Made by a program: the position numbers and the translations under genes. From the NCBI RefSeq assembly GCF_004359215.1, contig NC_090616.1, positions 2,967,138-3,031,137 of the forward strand: 64,000 nucleotides of DNA, read 5' to 3'. Every line of letters begins with the position of its first letter. Position 1 is the stretch's first letter. The notes beneath the pieces are model-generated. The model had not been told where the DNA came from. It made no database searches and worked only from the letters and a program-made list of their open reading frames with translations. This DNA is from Bremia lactucae. Taxonomy: Eukaryota; Oomycota; Peronosporomycetes; Peronosporales; Peronosporaceae. Shown here in pieces: positions 44,594 through 54,127 of this stretch.

Positions 44594-45754
44594 CTAAACC
44601 AATTTCAAAGTTGATATAAGGCGCTCAAACACTTTATCACCATTGTACTGCAATTCAAGCTTGCATTGAAGAACCCGCAGATCCGCGTTTGCTGCAAGAA
44701 ATTCCATAGCATTCGGTGATCGAGCAAAGTCTTTTTCAGTTGTCACCAAAATGACGCTTTCATTGCGTTGCCACTGCAACGCACCTACCCACTTGATAAT
44801 ATCATTCGCATCTTGTAGGGTAAAATTGTGGTGGTCGGGATACGCTTTTATTTCTAATTGAGCCCAGCGAGCCACCTTTTCAACCACTTTGATGACGGAT
44901 TTGGGGTTGCCGACGCCACATAAGACCGCCCCTATCTTATCAGTCAACAAAAGCCTCCTTTTTGGAGTTGCAATGTCACTATTAGCTTCTTGCATTTCGC
45001 CTGATAGCAATGTATGGGCAGAAACTAGCCCCACAACCTTCATCCTTGACGCAGCGACAATACAATTGCGTTCGGTGTTCACTAACGCCTTCAAGGTTTT
45101 CATAAGCAATTTTAGCTCTTCACCATCCAGCAAATCTGCATGGTGCACTATTACAATGTCAGCTCGTTTGAAAGCCTCACGCGGTAGCTCTCGCAGACTC
45201 CCGCACGGAAGAATCAATCCATTGCCTAGCGGATGCAAAGCGTCCACCATGACAATTTCAAGATCCTTCGCCAGCCTCCACTGTTGCAGTCCGTCATCTA
45301 CTATCACGCAGCTGAGTTGTACTTTTTGTGTCTTACATAATTCCTTCACTTTAGCCGCTCCACTCGCTACGCGATCCGCTCCTAAAGCCACGTCACAGGT
45401 TGGAAACTGCTTTACCAACATTCGCCACTCATCGTCGCAATACCCGCGACTTAATAATAGCGGCACAAGGCCTCCACCTGTCTGCTCAAGTACGTAGTCA
45501 AGTAAAAACTGCACGAACGGTGTCTTTCCTGTTGCTCCAAACGTTACATTTCCCACGCTTAGCACAGGAATTTGAGGGGGGGCTATGCGTTGGGGATTAC
45601 TCGACTCCTCTCTACGCTTGCGCTTAACGATCCAGGCATAGACGCGGCTTATAAGCGGCTGCTTTCGATCCACCAACACTTCGACCGTCAAGCGGGACGA
45701 ACATAGTGCTGATAAAACGGAGCCATGCCATTGACGACACCAGTGCCGCCACAT
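44594..45754 (-). CDS. lpxK: Tetraacyldisaccharide 4'-kinase (LpxK) homologue
   Basis: 386 aa from ATG at 45754; the frame is open upstream but without another ATG. In bacteria LpxK phosphorylates the 4' position of the lipid A disaccharide, using ATP. The match covers the whole family: Walker A in GNVTFGATGKTP (68-79), SRGY (102-105), the DDGLQ box (153-157) followed by LAKDLEIVMVDALHPLGNGL, LPCGSLRELPREAFKRADIV, YPDHHNFT (305-312) and TTEKDFAR (338-345). The first ~50 residues are Arg-rich and could be an organelle presequence. Plants and some algae also carry lipid A pathway genes. What it makes in an oomycete is unknown. It lies 51 bp downstream of the sulfate gene, same strand. No intron seen. 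Confidence 0.92.
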   Translation of the reverse strand: MWRHWCRQWHGSVLSALCSSRLTVEVLVDRKQPLISRVYAWIVKRKRREESSNPQRIAPPQIPVLSVGNVTFGATGKTPFVQFLLDYVLEQTGGGLVPLLLSRGYCDDEWRMLVKQFPTCDVALGADRVASGAAKVKELCKTQKVQLSCVIVDDGLQQWRLAKDLEIVMVDALHPLGNGLILPCGSLRELPREAFKRADIVIVHHADLLDGEELKLLMKTLKALVNTERNCIVAASRMKVVGLVSAHTLLSGEMQEANSDIATPKRRLLLTDKIGAVLCGVGNPKSVIKVVEKVARWAQLEIKAYPDHHNFTLQDANDIIKWVGALQWQRNESVILVTTEKDFARSPNAMEFLAANADLRVLQCKLELQYNGDKVFERLISTLKLV

Positions 45755-45805
45755 AAATAGTTGTAACAACAAAACGCTGGTTTTTACAATAGAAATCGTG
45801 CAATA

Positions 45806-48800
45806 CTAATTGTTAAGACTATCTTGACTAAGCCAGAACTCGTTCTTCGCGGCAATCGCTCCTGCTTTGAGCTTCTGCCACCGTTCATGCGCCTGCGCCA
45901 CAATCTGCGTTGCAGCCTCGACTGAAGCTGGCACTTCCCGTGAAAATATATTCTCGGACTTACCCTCTGAAATTTTGTAATTTCTAACCCAGTCCACTAC
46001 AGCATCCAGCAAACCGGGCTTTTCGCTCTGCAAATCACTAACGCTGTTAATTTTATCGGCATCTTTATCAGCAAGCGAAATGACAAGAATTTTATGATCC
46101 ACCTCGCCTTGGTCAATAAGCTCGAGACTGCCCAAGATCTTCACCGGGATCACCGAGCCCATGGCAAGCTGATTGACGCCGATTTCAATCACATCCATCG
46201 GATCGTTATCACCGCCATGTCCGTCTTTGTCTTTCAGACTCGGGTCTTCCCAAGTCTGCGGAAATAATCCATAGTTAAAGAAAGGCACGCCGTATAAGAA
46301 ATTGCGACCTCGGGTACCGTTGTGCGTCGTATCTTGCACGATCGGGTTGTACCGCTCTTCCTTGCTCACTTCCATCTTGTGGGCAATGCCTTTTGGAATT
46401 TCGACGACGAAATTATACGAGCTGTTGTCTTTTGCGTCAGCTGGATGAAGAGGGATCTCGTGCCAAGGTGAAATATTTTCTCCCTTTTCGTTCATAAAGT
46501 ATAACTTGTAATCAGTTCGACCAAACGTTCCTTCTGACGAGAACAATCGCGACGTGTCAATGACAGGTTTTGAAAACTGCATGGCAAACGGAATCCATCG
46601 CGAATTTTTCATGTTCTGGTAGTAATCAGTCATAATGTCCCAACCTGATTTGACCATGAAGCCCTGAGGAACGCACGTGGGCACGTCTTTCGAACCAAAT
46701 GGAACGCTGTCGCCCTCGCATTTCTGCAAACCTTGACTAGCCATTAACCGCATGCGGGAACCAGATATCGAAAGGAAATCCTGCTTGCGTTTGCTATCCA
46801 TCGGCTTCATTTTGTGGTCCTGTATGTCGTAATATACTTTCGGGAACGACAAGATCTTTAGATCCTTCATGCCGGGAGCTATGTGCAACAAAAACCGGCC
46901 ATGATCACCAGCATAAATATCATCTAGATCATCATAAGAGCGCTTGATACCAGCAGGATCTCGTCCAACAATAAAGTAGCTCGCACCAGCGCTTTTGCGG
47001 CTCTTTGCGTGCCACTGGACTTCGCGAGGTCCAGCGTATATCATGGGAGATGGCCAAATCGCAAGCACCGTGCTATCGTTGTCAAGCATGCCATCAAGCA
47101 ATATTGCCTCGTGCTGACGCACACGCACGTCAAGAGGAATATCATCTTTTTTTGTCCATCCACCGAGAGGCGATAGCCACAGAACAGGGTTCTTGAAACC
47201 CTTAGAAATTAGCTGCTCACGAGCCGTGTTCATCAGGTACGCGTGGCCAGCATGCGTCGGATTTCTTGTCTGGAACGCAAGAACTACATCAGCACCTTTC
47301 TCCTTAAAGCGCTTACGCAGCTCAGTAGGGGTTAGCCGGTACTTGTCCAGGCCGTCGTGGTACTTTACACGAGACAGCAGTTCAATCTCACCGCCTAGTA
47401 AGTACTCACCCGACTTGTGGATTTTGGCGATATACGGATGGCCATCGTCGATAGCGCCAAAAGTACGCGTGATGCGCTCCTCCTTGCGGTGGTCGTAGAC
47501 TTCAGGATCACTCAGTAGCGCAAGCTCTTCGCCAGACGGGCTTACAAGCACAACCTGCCTAAACTTGCCAATTCGCGTCTTTGTAGCATTGTTGATTGGA
47601 AGAACGATAGGCACAGGCATGCTTACTCGCTGGGCCTTAAATTCATCACCACTTGAGTACTCAGAAAAATTGGTGGCTTTGTCAAGGGTCAAAAGGCCAT
47701 CCGTGAGATTGTCTGCGTCGTACAATACGCTGCTGAAATGCAGTGATTGCAGGTAGACGCCTTCACGCATGAACCCACGCAAAGGAGCAGCCCAACCTTC
47801 TCCAACGATCTGCAGCCAGTGTACATCCTCCTCGCGGAGAAGTACCCGAGGCAGCTGGGCGTAATTGCTTGGACGTGAGAAGTTTGGCTCATCCGGGAAT
47901 AGGGTCGAAAACATGGATACTGCGTTACCACCATCAGCCACTGCCACACCAGGATAGCCCTTTGGAAGGTTTTCAATACCAGTAAGCAACCCGTCAGACT
48001 CCAGCTTGTTTAATATCATTTGAACTTCATATTCAAGTGACTGACTGGATGCATTAAGATGAATTTCCGGGCTAAGCGGCTCCTCATAAGGCGACGAGAT
48101 GCCCGTAAAATCTTTAACCTCACCTTTGATGGCACGTTTGTAGAATCCTTTCACGTCTCGGTCGACAGCCACAGATAAGGGTACATCGACATAAACCTCG
48201 TAAAAGGGAATACCCATCCTCTTGTGCAACTCGCGCACCTCATCGCGGCGTGCCCGAAAGGGTGACACAAGCGCCACGAGCGTGATGACGGCAGCCTCGG
48301 AAAACAGCGCAGCCATTTCTCCTACTCGTCGCACGTTTTCAGCGCGGTCAATTTCGGCAAAGCCGAGGTCGCGGTTCAAGCCAATGCGCACGTTGTCTCC
48401 ATCCAATCGGTACGTATGGACACGGCGAAGTAGCAATTCCTTTTCAAGCGCACGGCCCACGGTGCTCTTTCCACTGCCTGAAAGTCCCGTGAACCAGAGT
48501 GTAGCGCCCTTTTGCTGTAAGGCTGCAAAGCGCTCAGAGCGCGAGATTAGCGATGAGTCATAGTAGACATCGCGATGTATATTGAGCTTCTGTGTGCGGT
48601 TCTCGCCACACGTCTTCGTCTTATTTGCCAAATCATGCACATTATTGTCCTGCGTGTTACTGCAACTGCCAACGGGGCCGCCTGCGCCCGCAAAGAGTGC
48701 AACAAGCACGAGGTAGGGCATGACCACGAGCGCAGCTAGAACGATCTTTTTTGTTACGACGCGACGATCATCGAAGACAGGACCTCGCGAGGACAAAAGA

Positions 48801-48865
48801 TCGGATGTGTCTTCATCGGACTGGAGATCATCCTGTCTTATAGGTGCGTACAGAACGTCGGTCAT
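45806..48865 (-). CDS. Trifunctional APS kinase-ATP sulfurylase-inorganic pyrophosphatase, membrane anchored
   Basis: 1019 aa from ATG at 48865 (MTDVLYAP; the longer frame to 48907 starts with TTG). Order: short acidic cytosolic tail; one membrane segment at about 40-60 (VLAALVVMPYLVLVALFAG); APS kinase about 115-290 with P-loop GLSGSGKS (127-134) and DGDNVRIGLN; ATP sulfurylase about 310-720 with QTRNPTHAGH (532-541) and VGRDPAG (633-639); family I pyrophosphatase about 780-1005 with GDNDPMD (885-891). ATP sulfurylase makes APS and pyrophosphate, the pyrophosphatase removes pyrophosphate, and APS kinase makes PAPS. The fusion thus pulls sulfate activation forward. All key motifs look intact. 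No introns. It is divergent from the gene at 49284. Confidence 0.95.
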   Translation of the reverse strand: MTDVLYAPIRQDDLQSDEDTSDLLSSRGPVFDDRRVVTKKIVLAALVVMPYLVLVALFAGAGGPVGSCSNTQDNNVHDLANKTKTCGENRTQKLNIHRDVYYDSSLISRSERFAALQQKGATLWFTGLSGSGKSTVGRALEKELLLRRVHTYRLDGDNVRIGLNRDLGFAEIDRAENVRRVGEMAALFSEAAVITLVALVSPFRARRDEVRELHKRMGIPFYEVYVDVPLSVAVDRDVKGFYKRAIKGEVKDFTGISSPYEEPLSPEIHLNASSQSLEYEVQMILNKLESDGLLTGIENLPKGYPGVAVADGGNAVSMFSTLFPDEPNFSRPSNYAQLPRVLLREEDVHWLQIVGEGWAAPLRGFMREGVYLQSLHFSSVLYDADNLTDGLLTLDKATNFSEYSSGDEFKAQRVSMPVPIVLPINNATKTRIGKFRQVVLVSPSGEELALLSDPEVYDHRKEERITRTFGAIDDGHPYIAKIHKSGEYLLGGEIELLSRVKYHDGLDKYRLTPTELRKRFKEKGADVVLAFQTRNPTHAGHAYLMNTAREQLISKGFKNPVLWLSPLGGWTKKDDIPLDVRVRQHEAILLDGMLDNDSTVLAIWPSPMIYAGPREVQWHAKSRKSAGASYFIVGRDPAGIKRSYDDLDDIYAGDHGRFLLHIAPGMKDLKILSFPKVYYDIQDHKMKPMDSKRKQDFLSISGSRMRLMASQGLQKCEGDSVPFGSKDVPTCVPQGFMVKSGWDIMTDYYQNMKNSRWIPFAMQFSKPVIDTSRLFSSEGTFGRTDYKLYFMNEKGENISPWHEIPLHPADAKDNSSYNFVVEIPKGIAHKMEVSKEERYNPIVQDTTHNGTRGRNFLYGVPFFNYGLFPQTWEDPSLKDKDGHGGDNDPMDVIEIGVNQLAMGSVIPVKILGSLELIDQGEVDHKILVISLADKDADKINSVSDLQSEKPGLLDAVVDWVRNYKISEGKSENIFSREVPASVEAATQIVAQAHERWQKLKAGAIAAKNEFWLSQDSLNN

Positions 48866-49283
48866 GATTAGGTTGGCCAAATTATAAAGTCTCGATTGAC
48901 AAATCAATGGCGACCAACACTTATTTTTTGCAGCGATATTTCAAGTCTAGTGGAATACAGTGAGCCCAAGGTTTATCTCGACAGATAAAACCTTTGACGG
49001 ATCGGTTTACGGGAGAATAAGGAACACTGTGTGTCGATACGACAGCAGATCTTCCAAATTGGTCTGTCCCATATCAAAGCTGGCTCAAGGCTTTAAATAG
49101 TGTCCTTTATAACTTCGCATCACATTCCGTGCAGATTAATTACAGGCCACGTCGATTTATGATGCACAATTCCAAATATCTCACTCGCTGACCAAGCCAT
49201 CAGATTAAAGGGGTCACACAGAGCTTGAGGAGAATTAAAGTTGACTTTCTTTTTCATGAGACGAGGCAAAAGTGTAGCCTTAG
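48866..49283. promoter_or_regulatory. Intergenic region between divergent genes
   Basis: 418 bp between the start of the sulfate gene and the start of the coiled-coil frame. It must hold both promoters if each gene has its own. I see no motif I can assign with confidence. A short intron for the right-hand gene may lie here (see next entry). Confidence 0.5.
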
Positions 49284-50441
49284 GTGCAACATGAGAAGAG
49301 GCTCTTAGCAGATATCGAACGATATTTTGTCGCCTCTTTGGATGGTCTCGTTATCAAGCCTCAAATAGAAGCAGTAATAAGCAAAGCCCGATTAAGTGGT
49401 ATGATGACGCTGCCGACCGATGAAGTGCCGCCGCCTTCGTCCAGCAGTTCGACGGCGTTAGTACCAATATCCAACGAAGTGCACGACGCAACTTTGGCAT
49501 GTGCCAGTCAATCAGATCTCAAGTTACAACTATTGCAGACCTTTGCGGCTTACGTTAGCCAGAAGCTTGTGGATTCATATGTGACTGTCAAGTACGCGTC
49601 GAGGGTAACACGCTACATAGCAAACACGACAGAGCTACTGGCCGCTCGCTCGGGACTGATGACTTTCGGGCGCATCCTGCTCAATCAGTACACGAAACAT
49701 GGCCGTTCGCTTGTGCAGCAAGTGGACGACAGAATGGGCAAGTTTGTTATCGATGGAGTAGTACGCGTTCTGATGCTGGCGAAGCAGCAACCGGCGCCAC
49801 ATCCGAAGCAGCGTGGTATCTTGGCGTTGGAGACCGAGCCCTTGAATAGCAAACGTGATGGTAATCTCCGCGAAGCGACTAAGTTGTCATTTGCCGAGCG
49901 TTTTCAGGCACTGCTATTAGGCGAAGTGCCAAGAATGGAGCAGATTGTTGTCAACGCGCGTCGTCAAGCGGAGGCAGATGCGCGAGCTAAGGCGGTTGAG
50001 GAGGCGAGGTTGGCCTTGCCTCCTGTCGTTATGGAACTTAAGGAATTTGTGCCTATCGATGAGGTGGCGCGACTTAAGGAAGAGAGCAAGGCGGAGGTGC
50101 TTGAGGCCGGAAAGGCAACCGCTAGCCTTTGCGCGGAAATATCTGATCTCAAGCGCGAGAAGCAGCAGCTTGAGCAGCGTCTGTCGGACGTGTACAATTT
50201 CCAGGAGACCGATCGTGGTCAACGCTTTAAGCAAATGGAAGAAGAGTTGGCCTGCGTAAAACTGGATCGCTTTCAGAAAGCGGAAGATTTGCGCAAGTTA
50301 GAGCTAATAATGGAGGCTTCGCAGCGTGATCATAAGAAGAAAGGAAAAAGTCGCCGAGGGAAAAAACAGTCAAACACGTCGACAAGCGCGATGCCGTCTC
50401 CCAGTGTGGAGAAATCGTCAGAGAAGGCACACGTTAGGTAG
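49284..50441 (+). CDS. Coiled-coil protein of unknown function
   Basis: An open frame of 385 codons. The track start at 49284 is GTG, directly after an in-frame stop and a splice-acceptor-like ccttag. So either an upstream exon supplies the start or translation begins at Met 40/41 (49401/49404). The N-terminal half is mixed helical (ERYFVASLDGLVIKPQIEAV; VTRYIANTTELLAARSGLMT). From about residue 220 it is a long charged coiled coil (NARRQAEADARAKAVEEARL; ISDLKREKQQLEQRLSDVYN), ending in a Lys/Arg-rich stretch (KKKGKSRRGKKQSN). I recognise no catalytic domain. The codon pattern and long open frame support a real gene. It converges with the SOD-like gene. Confidence 0.8.
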   Translation: MQHEKRLLADIERYFVASLDGLVIKPQIEAVISKARLSGMMTLPTDEVPPPSSSSSTALVPISNEVHDATLACASQSDLKLQLLQTFAAYVSQKLVDSYVTVKYASRVTRYIANTTELLAARSGLMTFGRILLNQYTKHGRSLVQQVDDRMGKFVIDGVVRVLMLAKQQPAPHPKQRGILALETEPLNSKRDGNLREATKLSFAERFQALLLGEVPRMEQIVVNARRQAEADARAKAVEEARLALPPVVMELKEFVPIDEVARLKEESKAEVLEAGKATASLCAEISDLKREKQQLEQRLSDVYNFQETDRGQRFKQMEEELACVKLDRFQKAEDLRKLELIMEASQRDHKKKGKSRRGKKQSNTSTSAMPSPSVEKSSEKAHVR

Positions 50442-50624
50442 CATTTCGGCTTGATGCAGCTAACCAAATCTCAGCAATTAATACGGTTCGTACAAGCAGA
50501 CAAACTCATATCAAAGGTAGCGAAGATGAGAGAGAAGCCAAATATTATGCGGCCTTATGACTTCCTGTGTAGTCCGTATTCCCTATTTTATACTTTTGAA
50601 ACGTTGGCCGGATCTGATTGACAC

Positions 50625-51092
50625 TTAGCTGGAGATACCCACGACGCCATATGCCTTAATAGCGCCAGCATTACCGTTCTGTAGAGATAGCTCGTGGCCT
50701 CCTTTGCCTAAGTCGTCTTCACCTTCGTGCACCACGATACTGCGGCCAATGATTGAGTGAGGACCGATCAGTTTCACCAGTTTGTCTTCAATTTGCACTC
50801 GGACGCTTCCATCTCCACCCACTTCTACATTTCCTAGTGATCCCACTCGACGCTCTGCATCTTCAGGTGCACCGTGATTTTTGCCAAACGGATTAAAGAC
50901 GCCACCCAGTAACGCGCCCGCGGGCTGCGATACATCGGCGAATATATTCACGTGCAGAGCATGCTTTCCAGGAGTCAGTCCCTTCAGCTCACCCGTAATG
51001 ACGCATTCAGCATCTTCGTGCGCCTGTGTAATCAGCAGCGATCCGTACACAGTCGCGTCATCGCCGTAAAGAGTGCACACTGCCTTCGCCAT
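50625..51092 (-). CDS. Cu/Zn superoxide dismutase-like protein lacking most metal ligands
   Basis: 155 aa, ATG at 51092, no signal peptide, size of a cytosolic SOD1. The fold signature is clear: GELKGLTPGKHALHV, VFNPFGKNHGAPEDAE, RRVGSLGNVEVGGDG, IIGRSIVVHEGEDDLGKGG, GNAGAIKAYGVVGIS. Compared with SOD1 numbering, His46, His71 and His120 are kept (H47, H73, H122). His48 is Asn49, bridging His63 is Val65, His80 is Arg82, Asp83 is Ser85, and Arg143 is Ile145. Both disulfide cysteines are absent (Cys146 is Tyr148). Classical dismutase activity is therefore unlikely; a structural, regulatory or copper-handling role is possible. The frame is intact, so it is not a pseudogene. Confidence 0.92.
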   Translation of the reverse strand: MAKAVCTLYGDDATVYGSLLITQAHEDAECVITGELKGLTPGKHALHVNIFADVSQPAGALLGGVFNPFGKNHGAPEDAERRVGSLGNVEVGGDGSVRVQIEDKLVKLIGPHSIIGRSIVVHEGEDDLGKGGHELSLQNGNAGAIKAYGVVGISS

Positions 51093-51399
51093 GATTTTTT
51101 TCTGTTTGCGGGTTTTTAAAATGAGCGCTGCGGGCCACTAAATTGCGAGCAGATTAAATCTGGTGTTTTTTATGTAGCAGGAATTATTTATCTCGATAGA
51201 GGCGCTGGTCACTTGGACGATTATTTGTCTATGGCGTCGCGATCTGGGTGAGTGAGAAGGTGAGGTATATTTAGGTACGCCTGCGACCCATTACATCCTG
51301 CCGCCTGGCCACAATGTTACCAGAGGACTTCTACTTTATATAATAGGTAGTACTAGTCCTCGGACAGCTGAGCGCCTGCGCGCTGAGTCTCGTCGCGAG
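51093..51399. promoter_or_regulatory. Upstream region of the SOD-like gene
   Basis: 307 bp between the start codon and an inserted LTR3. It should hold the promoter; no motif assigned. Confidence 0.4.
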
Positions 51400-51778
51400 T
51401 GTAACGGGCTAAAGTTGCCCTAATGTTACACAGTCCCCGTAAAGTACACTTGGTGTACTTCAGGGGATGATCAATTACTTAAATAAAGTAAGTAGACGAC
51501 CACTCGGGTGTGGCTCAAATTCGTGACCAACCCTTGTGTATGTGATGCACATAGGTGTTTAAAGCAACGCAGTAATGAGCGACATTCACATTAGGAGGGA
51601 TGACAGCTATCGTCATCCCTTATGCGAGGTATCTAGAAAGATACGCTCGCAATACATATTTAGTGTTATCTATAAAGATGAAATTTTGATTGGTATTTAT
51701 ATTTAATGTGATTAAATATATATCAGTCTGAAACCTACTTTCTACTTAGTAAGTGCGCACGAGGAGCCGGGTTATCGC
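51400..51778 (+). mobile_element. LTR3, 5' LTR of the F3 element, right end deleted
   Basis: Starts tgtaacgggctaaagttgccc and matches 16091 onward to gaggagccgggttatcgctc, then switches abruptly to gag sequence, losing about 180 bp of LTR plus the primer-binding site. Confidence 0.85.
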
Positions 51779-52625
51779 TCAAGGCATGAGCAGGCTCGGA
51801 GCGAGGCTCTCAACAGGACTGTTGAGATGCTCTCTGCCCGGCCGCATGAGCCGAGGCCCATTCGGATGGACCCGTCCAAGTTCGATGGAACTGCAGCGAA
51901 CACGATGACTGTTAGCCGTCGAGCAATGCGGTATCGTGCAGCTCATCGAGGACGACAGCCAGATGGTGTCGTACGCCATGTCGCACCTGTGCGGTAAGGC
52001 CTCAGAGTGGGCTTAGTCGGCGCTTATGGCGGACAGAAAGGCGTTCCCTACATGGGCGATCTTTAAGACAAAGATTCGTGCCATGTACCAGCCGCCGAAC
52101 AACGAAGTGTTGCTTCAGGCGCGCTTCTTTGGGACGCGACAGGCGAAGCGATCTCTGCAATAGTATGTGCAAGAGATGCGCTCACTGTCGGCGTCCATTA
52201 CCGTAGGTCCGATTCCGGAGCATATTAAAGTGCCCACGTTTATGAACGGACTACGGCATGGCCCATCGCGACAGGCCCTATTCAGAAAGGTGCCGTTGAC
52301 GATGGAAGAGGCAATCCAAATTGCCTTGGTTAAGGGGCAATCTTACAAGAGTGCTTCGGCGACAGCTTGGTATAAGCCGTCGGCCGAGAGGTCAGATGCC
52401 ATTCCAATGGAGTTGGGCAATGCAGACGTTGTCTGCTATAAACGCGGCAAGCGCGGCCATAAGATGGATCGCTGCAATGACAGGGTCCCTGCCGGGGCAT
52501 AGATGCCCAGTAAGAGGACTACCTTCCCAAAGGGCGATGGCAAGAACCAGCGTGCGAGACGCATGAGTTCTTCATTGGCCACTGAGGGGTCGAAAATTGC
52601 AGGAGCACAGTAGGGGAGGGATGCC
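51779..52625 (+). pseudogene. F3 gag
   Basis: Same protein as 22493-21602 but on the + strand and broken by stops. 52167-52502 reads MQEMRSLSASITVGPIPEHI, VPTFMNGLRHGPSRQALFRK and a zinc knuckle with the second Cys changed (CYKRGKRGHKMDRC). The earlier part (51780-52160) is in other frames. Confidence 0.85.
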
Positions 52626-52699
52626 CTGCTGACGCGGACTCAGAAGCTGCCCCTCAGTTCAGAGTTGTGAAACAAATGGATAGCATAGTCCCTGAGGTC

Positions 52700-53592
52700 T
52701 CGAAATTTTGTACCTCAACCCTGCTGGTCTATCGCGCTTAAGTAAGAGGCTATGACCACGTGGAGACTCTCCTAGTGGATTCGGGTGCATCACATTATTT
52801 TTGTGAAACTTGCGGCTCTAAGAAAGAGACCGGCGATGTTTGAGTCGCTTTGCCAGGATGACAAGCGAGAAGAGGCGGCCGTTCGTTTAGCGGACGGCGC
52901 GCTCATTAAGTCTGAGGGAGTTCAAAAGAACTCGCCTTCAGATTTAGTGACTTCTCCTGTAAAGAGAAGTTCACAGTGCTAGGTATGGAAAGTCCGTATG
53001 ACCTCATCCTAGGCATGCCATGGTTAACAAAGTACCGACCATGGATAAATTGGCGCACACGCACAGTCGCAAACTCTACGCAGGACACCGGGAAGCATGT
53101 GCTCCTGCGAGAGGCGTATGCAACTGATGTCGGATCGAACACAGTTGAGGGTGCGTTGACGGGATGTCAAACGTCACCAATTCCTACCCAGCTCGTGGAG
53201 ACTGGTTTAGTGAAAAGGACGATGACAAGTAGTCATGTTCCCATAGTCCTGCACAGAGCCGAGAGCCTGTGGCAATAGACGGCGAGATGGCAGGAAGTCA
53301 TGCGTCGCATAAATCGGCACAGTGCCTAGAGCCTGGTGTGGTTGGAAGGGGTGCGTTAGCCAGGAGTGCAACGGCACCCGCTCCCCAGAAAAAGGTCGTG
53401 GTGACTCGAAGAACGAGTACCCGACAGATTGGGACGATCAAAGGCACGTCTAAACGAGTGACGTTTGAATCGGTTCCTAATAAAGAGGACAAGCCTTTGA
53501 ACGAAGTGTTCGGGGTCGTCAAAGACAAAATTGCGAAGGCATCCTCAGTTGAGGTGCTCCGGCAAGTCCTTAAATCCCCTGCCGAAAGATAA
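52700..53592 (+). pseudogene. F3 protease and spacer
   Basis: LLVDSGAS (catalytic DSG intact) near 52767-52790, followed by a frameshift into FVKLAALRKRPAMFESLCQD and VRLADGALIKSEGVQ. YDLILGMPWLTKYRPWINWR follows near 52997-53055. 53100-53592 is the hydrophilic spacer leading to RT. Confidence 0.85.
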
Positions 53593-53606
53593 TTAATCTC
53601 CCGGAG

Positions 53607-54127
53607 ATGTCGCGGGATCTGTTCCTTGCCGAATTAAAGGAAGGAAAGATCCACGAAATAGTCGCACCAGTTCCAGAAGAGGACTTGGTGGACTGTTGCT
53701 CGTCGTCCACAATGGACGAGAGCGTCCTAGAAACGGACAAAAAGAAGCGGTACGCTGCTCAAGGCTGGGATGCCTTGAGAGACAGTCCGTTCTTTGAGGT
53801 TCTGTGGAAACATCGTGATGTGTTCCCAGAAGAAGTGCCGAGCCGCCTACCAGCAGATAGGGGCATCGGGCACGAGATAGACCTCGAACCTGGCACCAAG
53901 TATTGTGTGACCAGGCAATGGCCGTTGCCGAAAGAACAAGTCGATTATATCGATGAGTTCTTCGACAAACGAGCCAAGGCGGGACATGTGCGTGAGAGCA
54001 AATCGCCTCACTGCAGCCCGACCTTTTGTGTGCGTAAAGCCACAGGTGGATGGCGCGTGGTTCATGCTTATAATAAGCTGAACACGGCGACCATACCGGC
54101 GCAAACGCCAATCCCGCGGAAAGATGT
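53607..54127 (+). pseudogene. F3 RT, N-terminal part
   Basis: A clean open frame up to the gap: FFEVLWKHRDVFPEEVPSRL, GTKYCVTRQWPLPKEQVDYI, KSPHCSPTFCVRKATGGWRV, NKLNTATIPAQTPIPRKD. This is the RT fingers region of Gypsy elements. The catalytic box and RNase H lie in the gap. Confidence 0.88.

Noticed and set aside
44594..45754. Bacterial contamination as the source of LpxK
   Set aside because: It is continuous with eukaryotic-type genes on both sides, and the adjacent fusion enzyme is typical of heterokonts.
45755..45772. Upstream extension of the LpxK frame
   Set aside because: It starts with TTG; ATG 45754 is the first regular start.
48866..48907. Upstream extension of the sulfate enzyme frame
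   Set aside because: The frame begins with TTG. The first ATG is at 48865 and gives a normal N-terminus.
49917..50259. Several Arg/Leu-rich frames inside the coiled-coil gene
   Set aside because: Shadow frames of a repetitive charged coding sequence.
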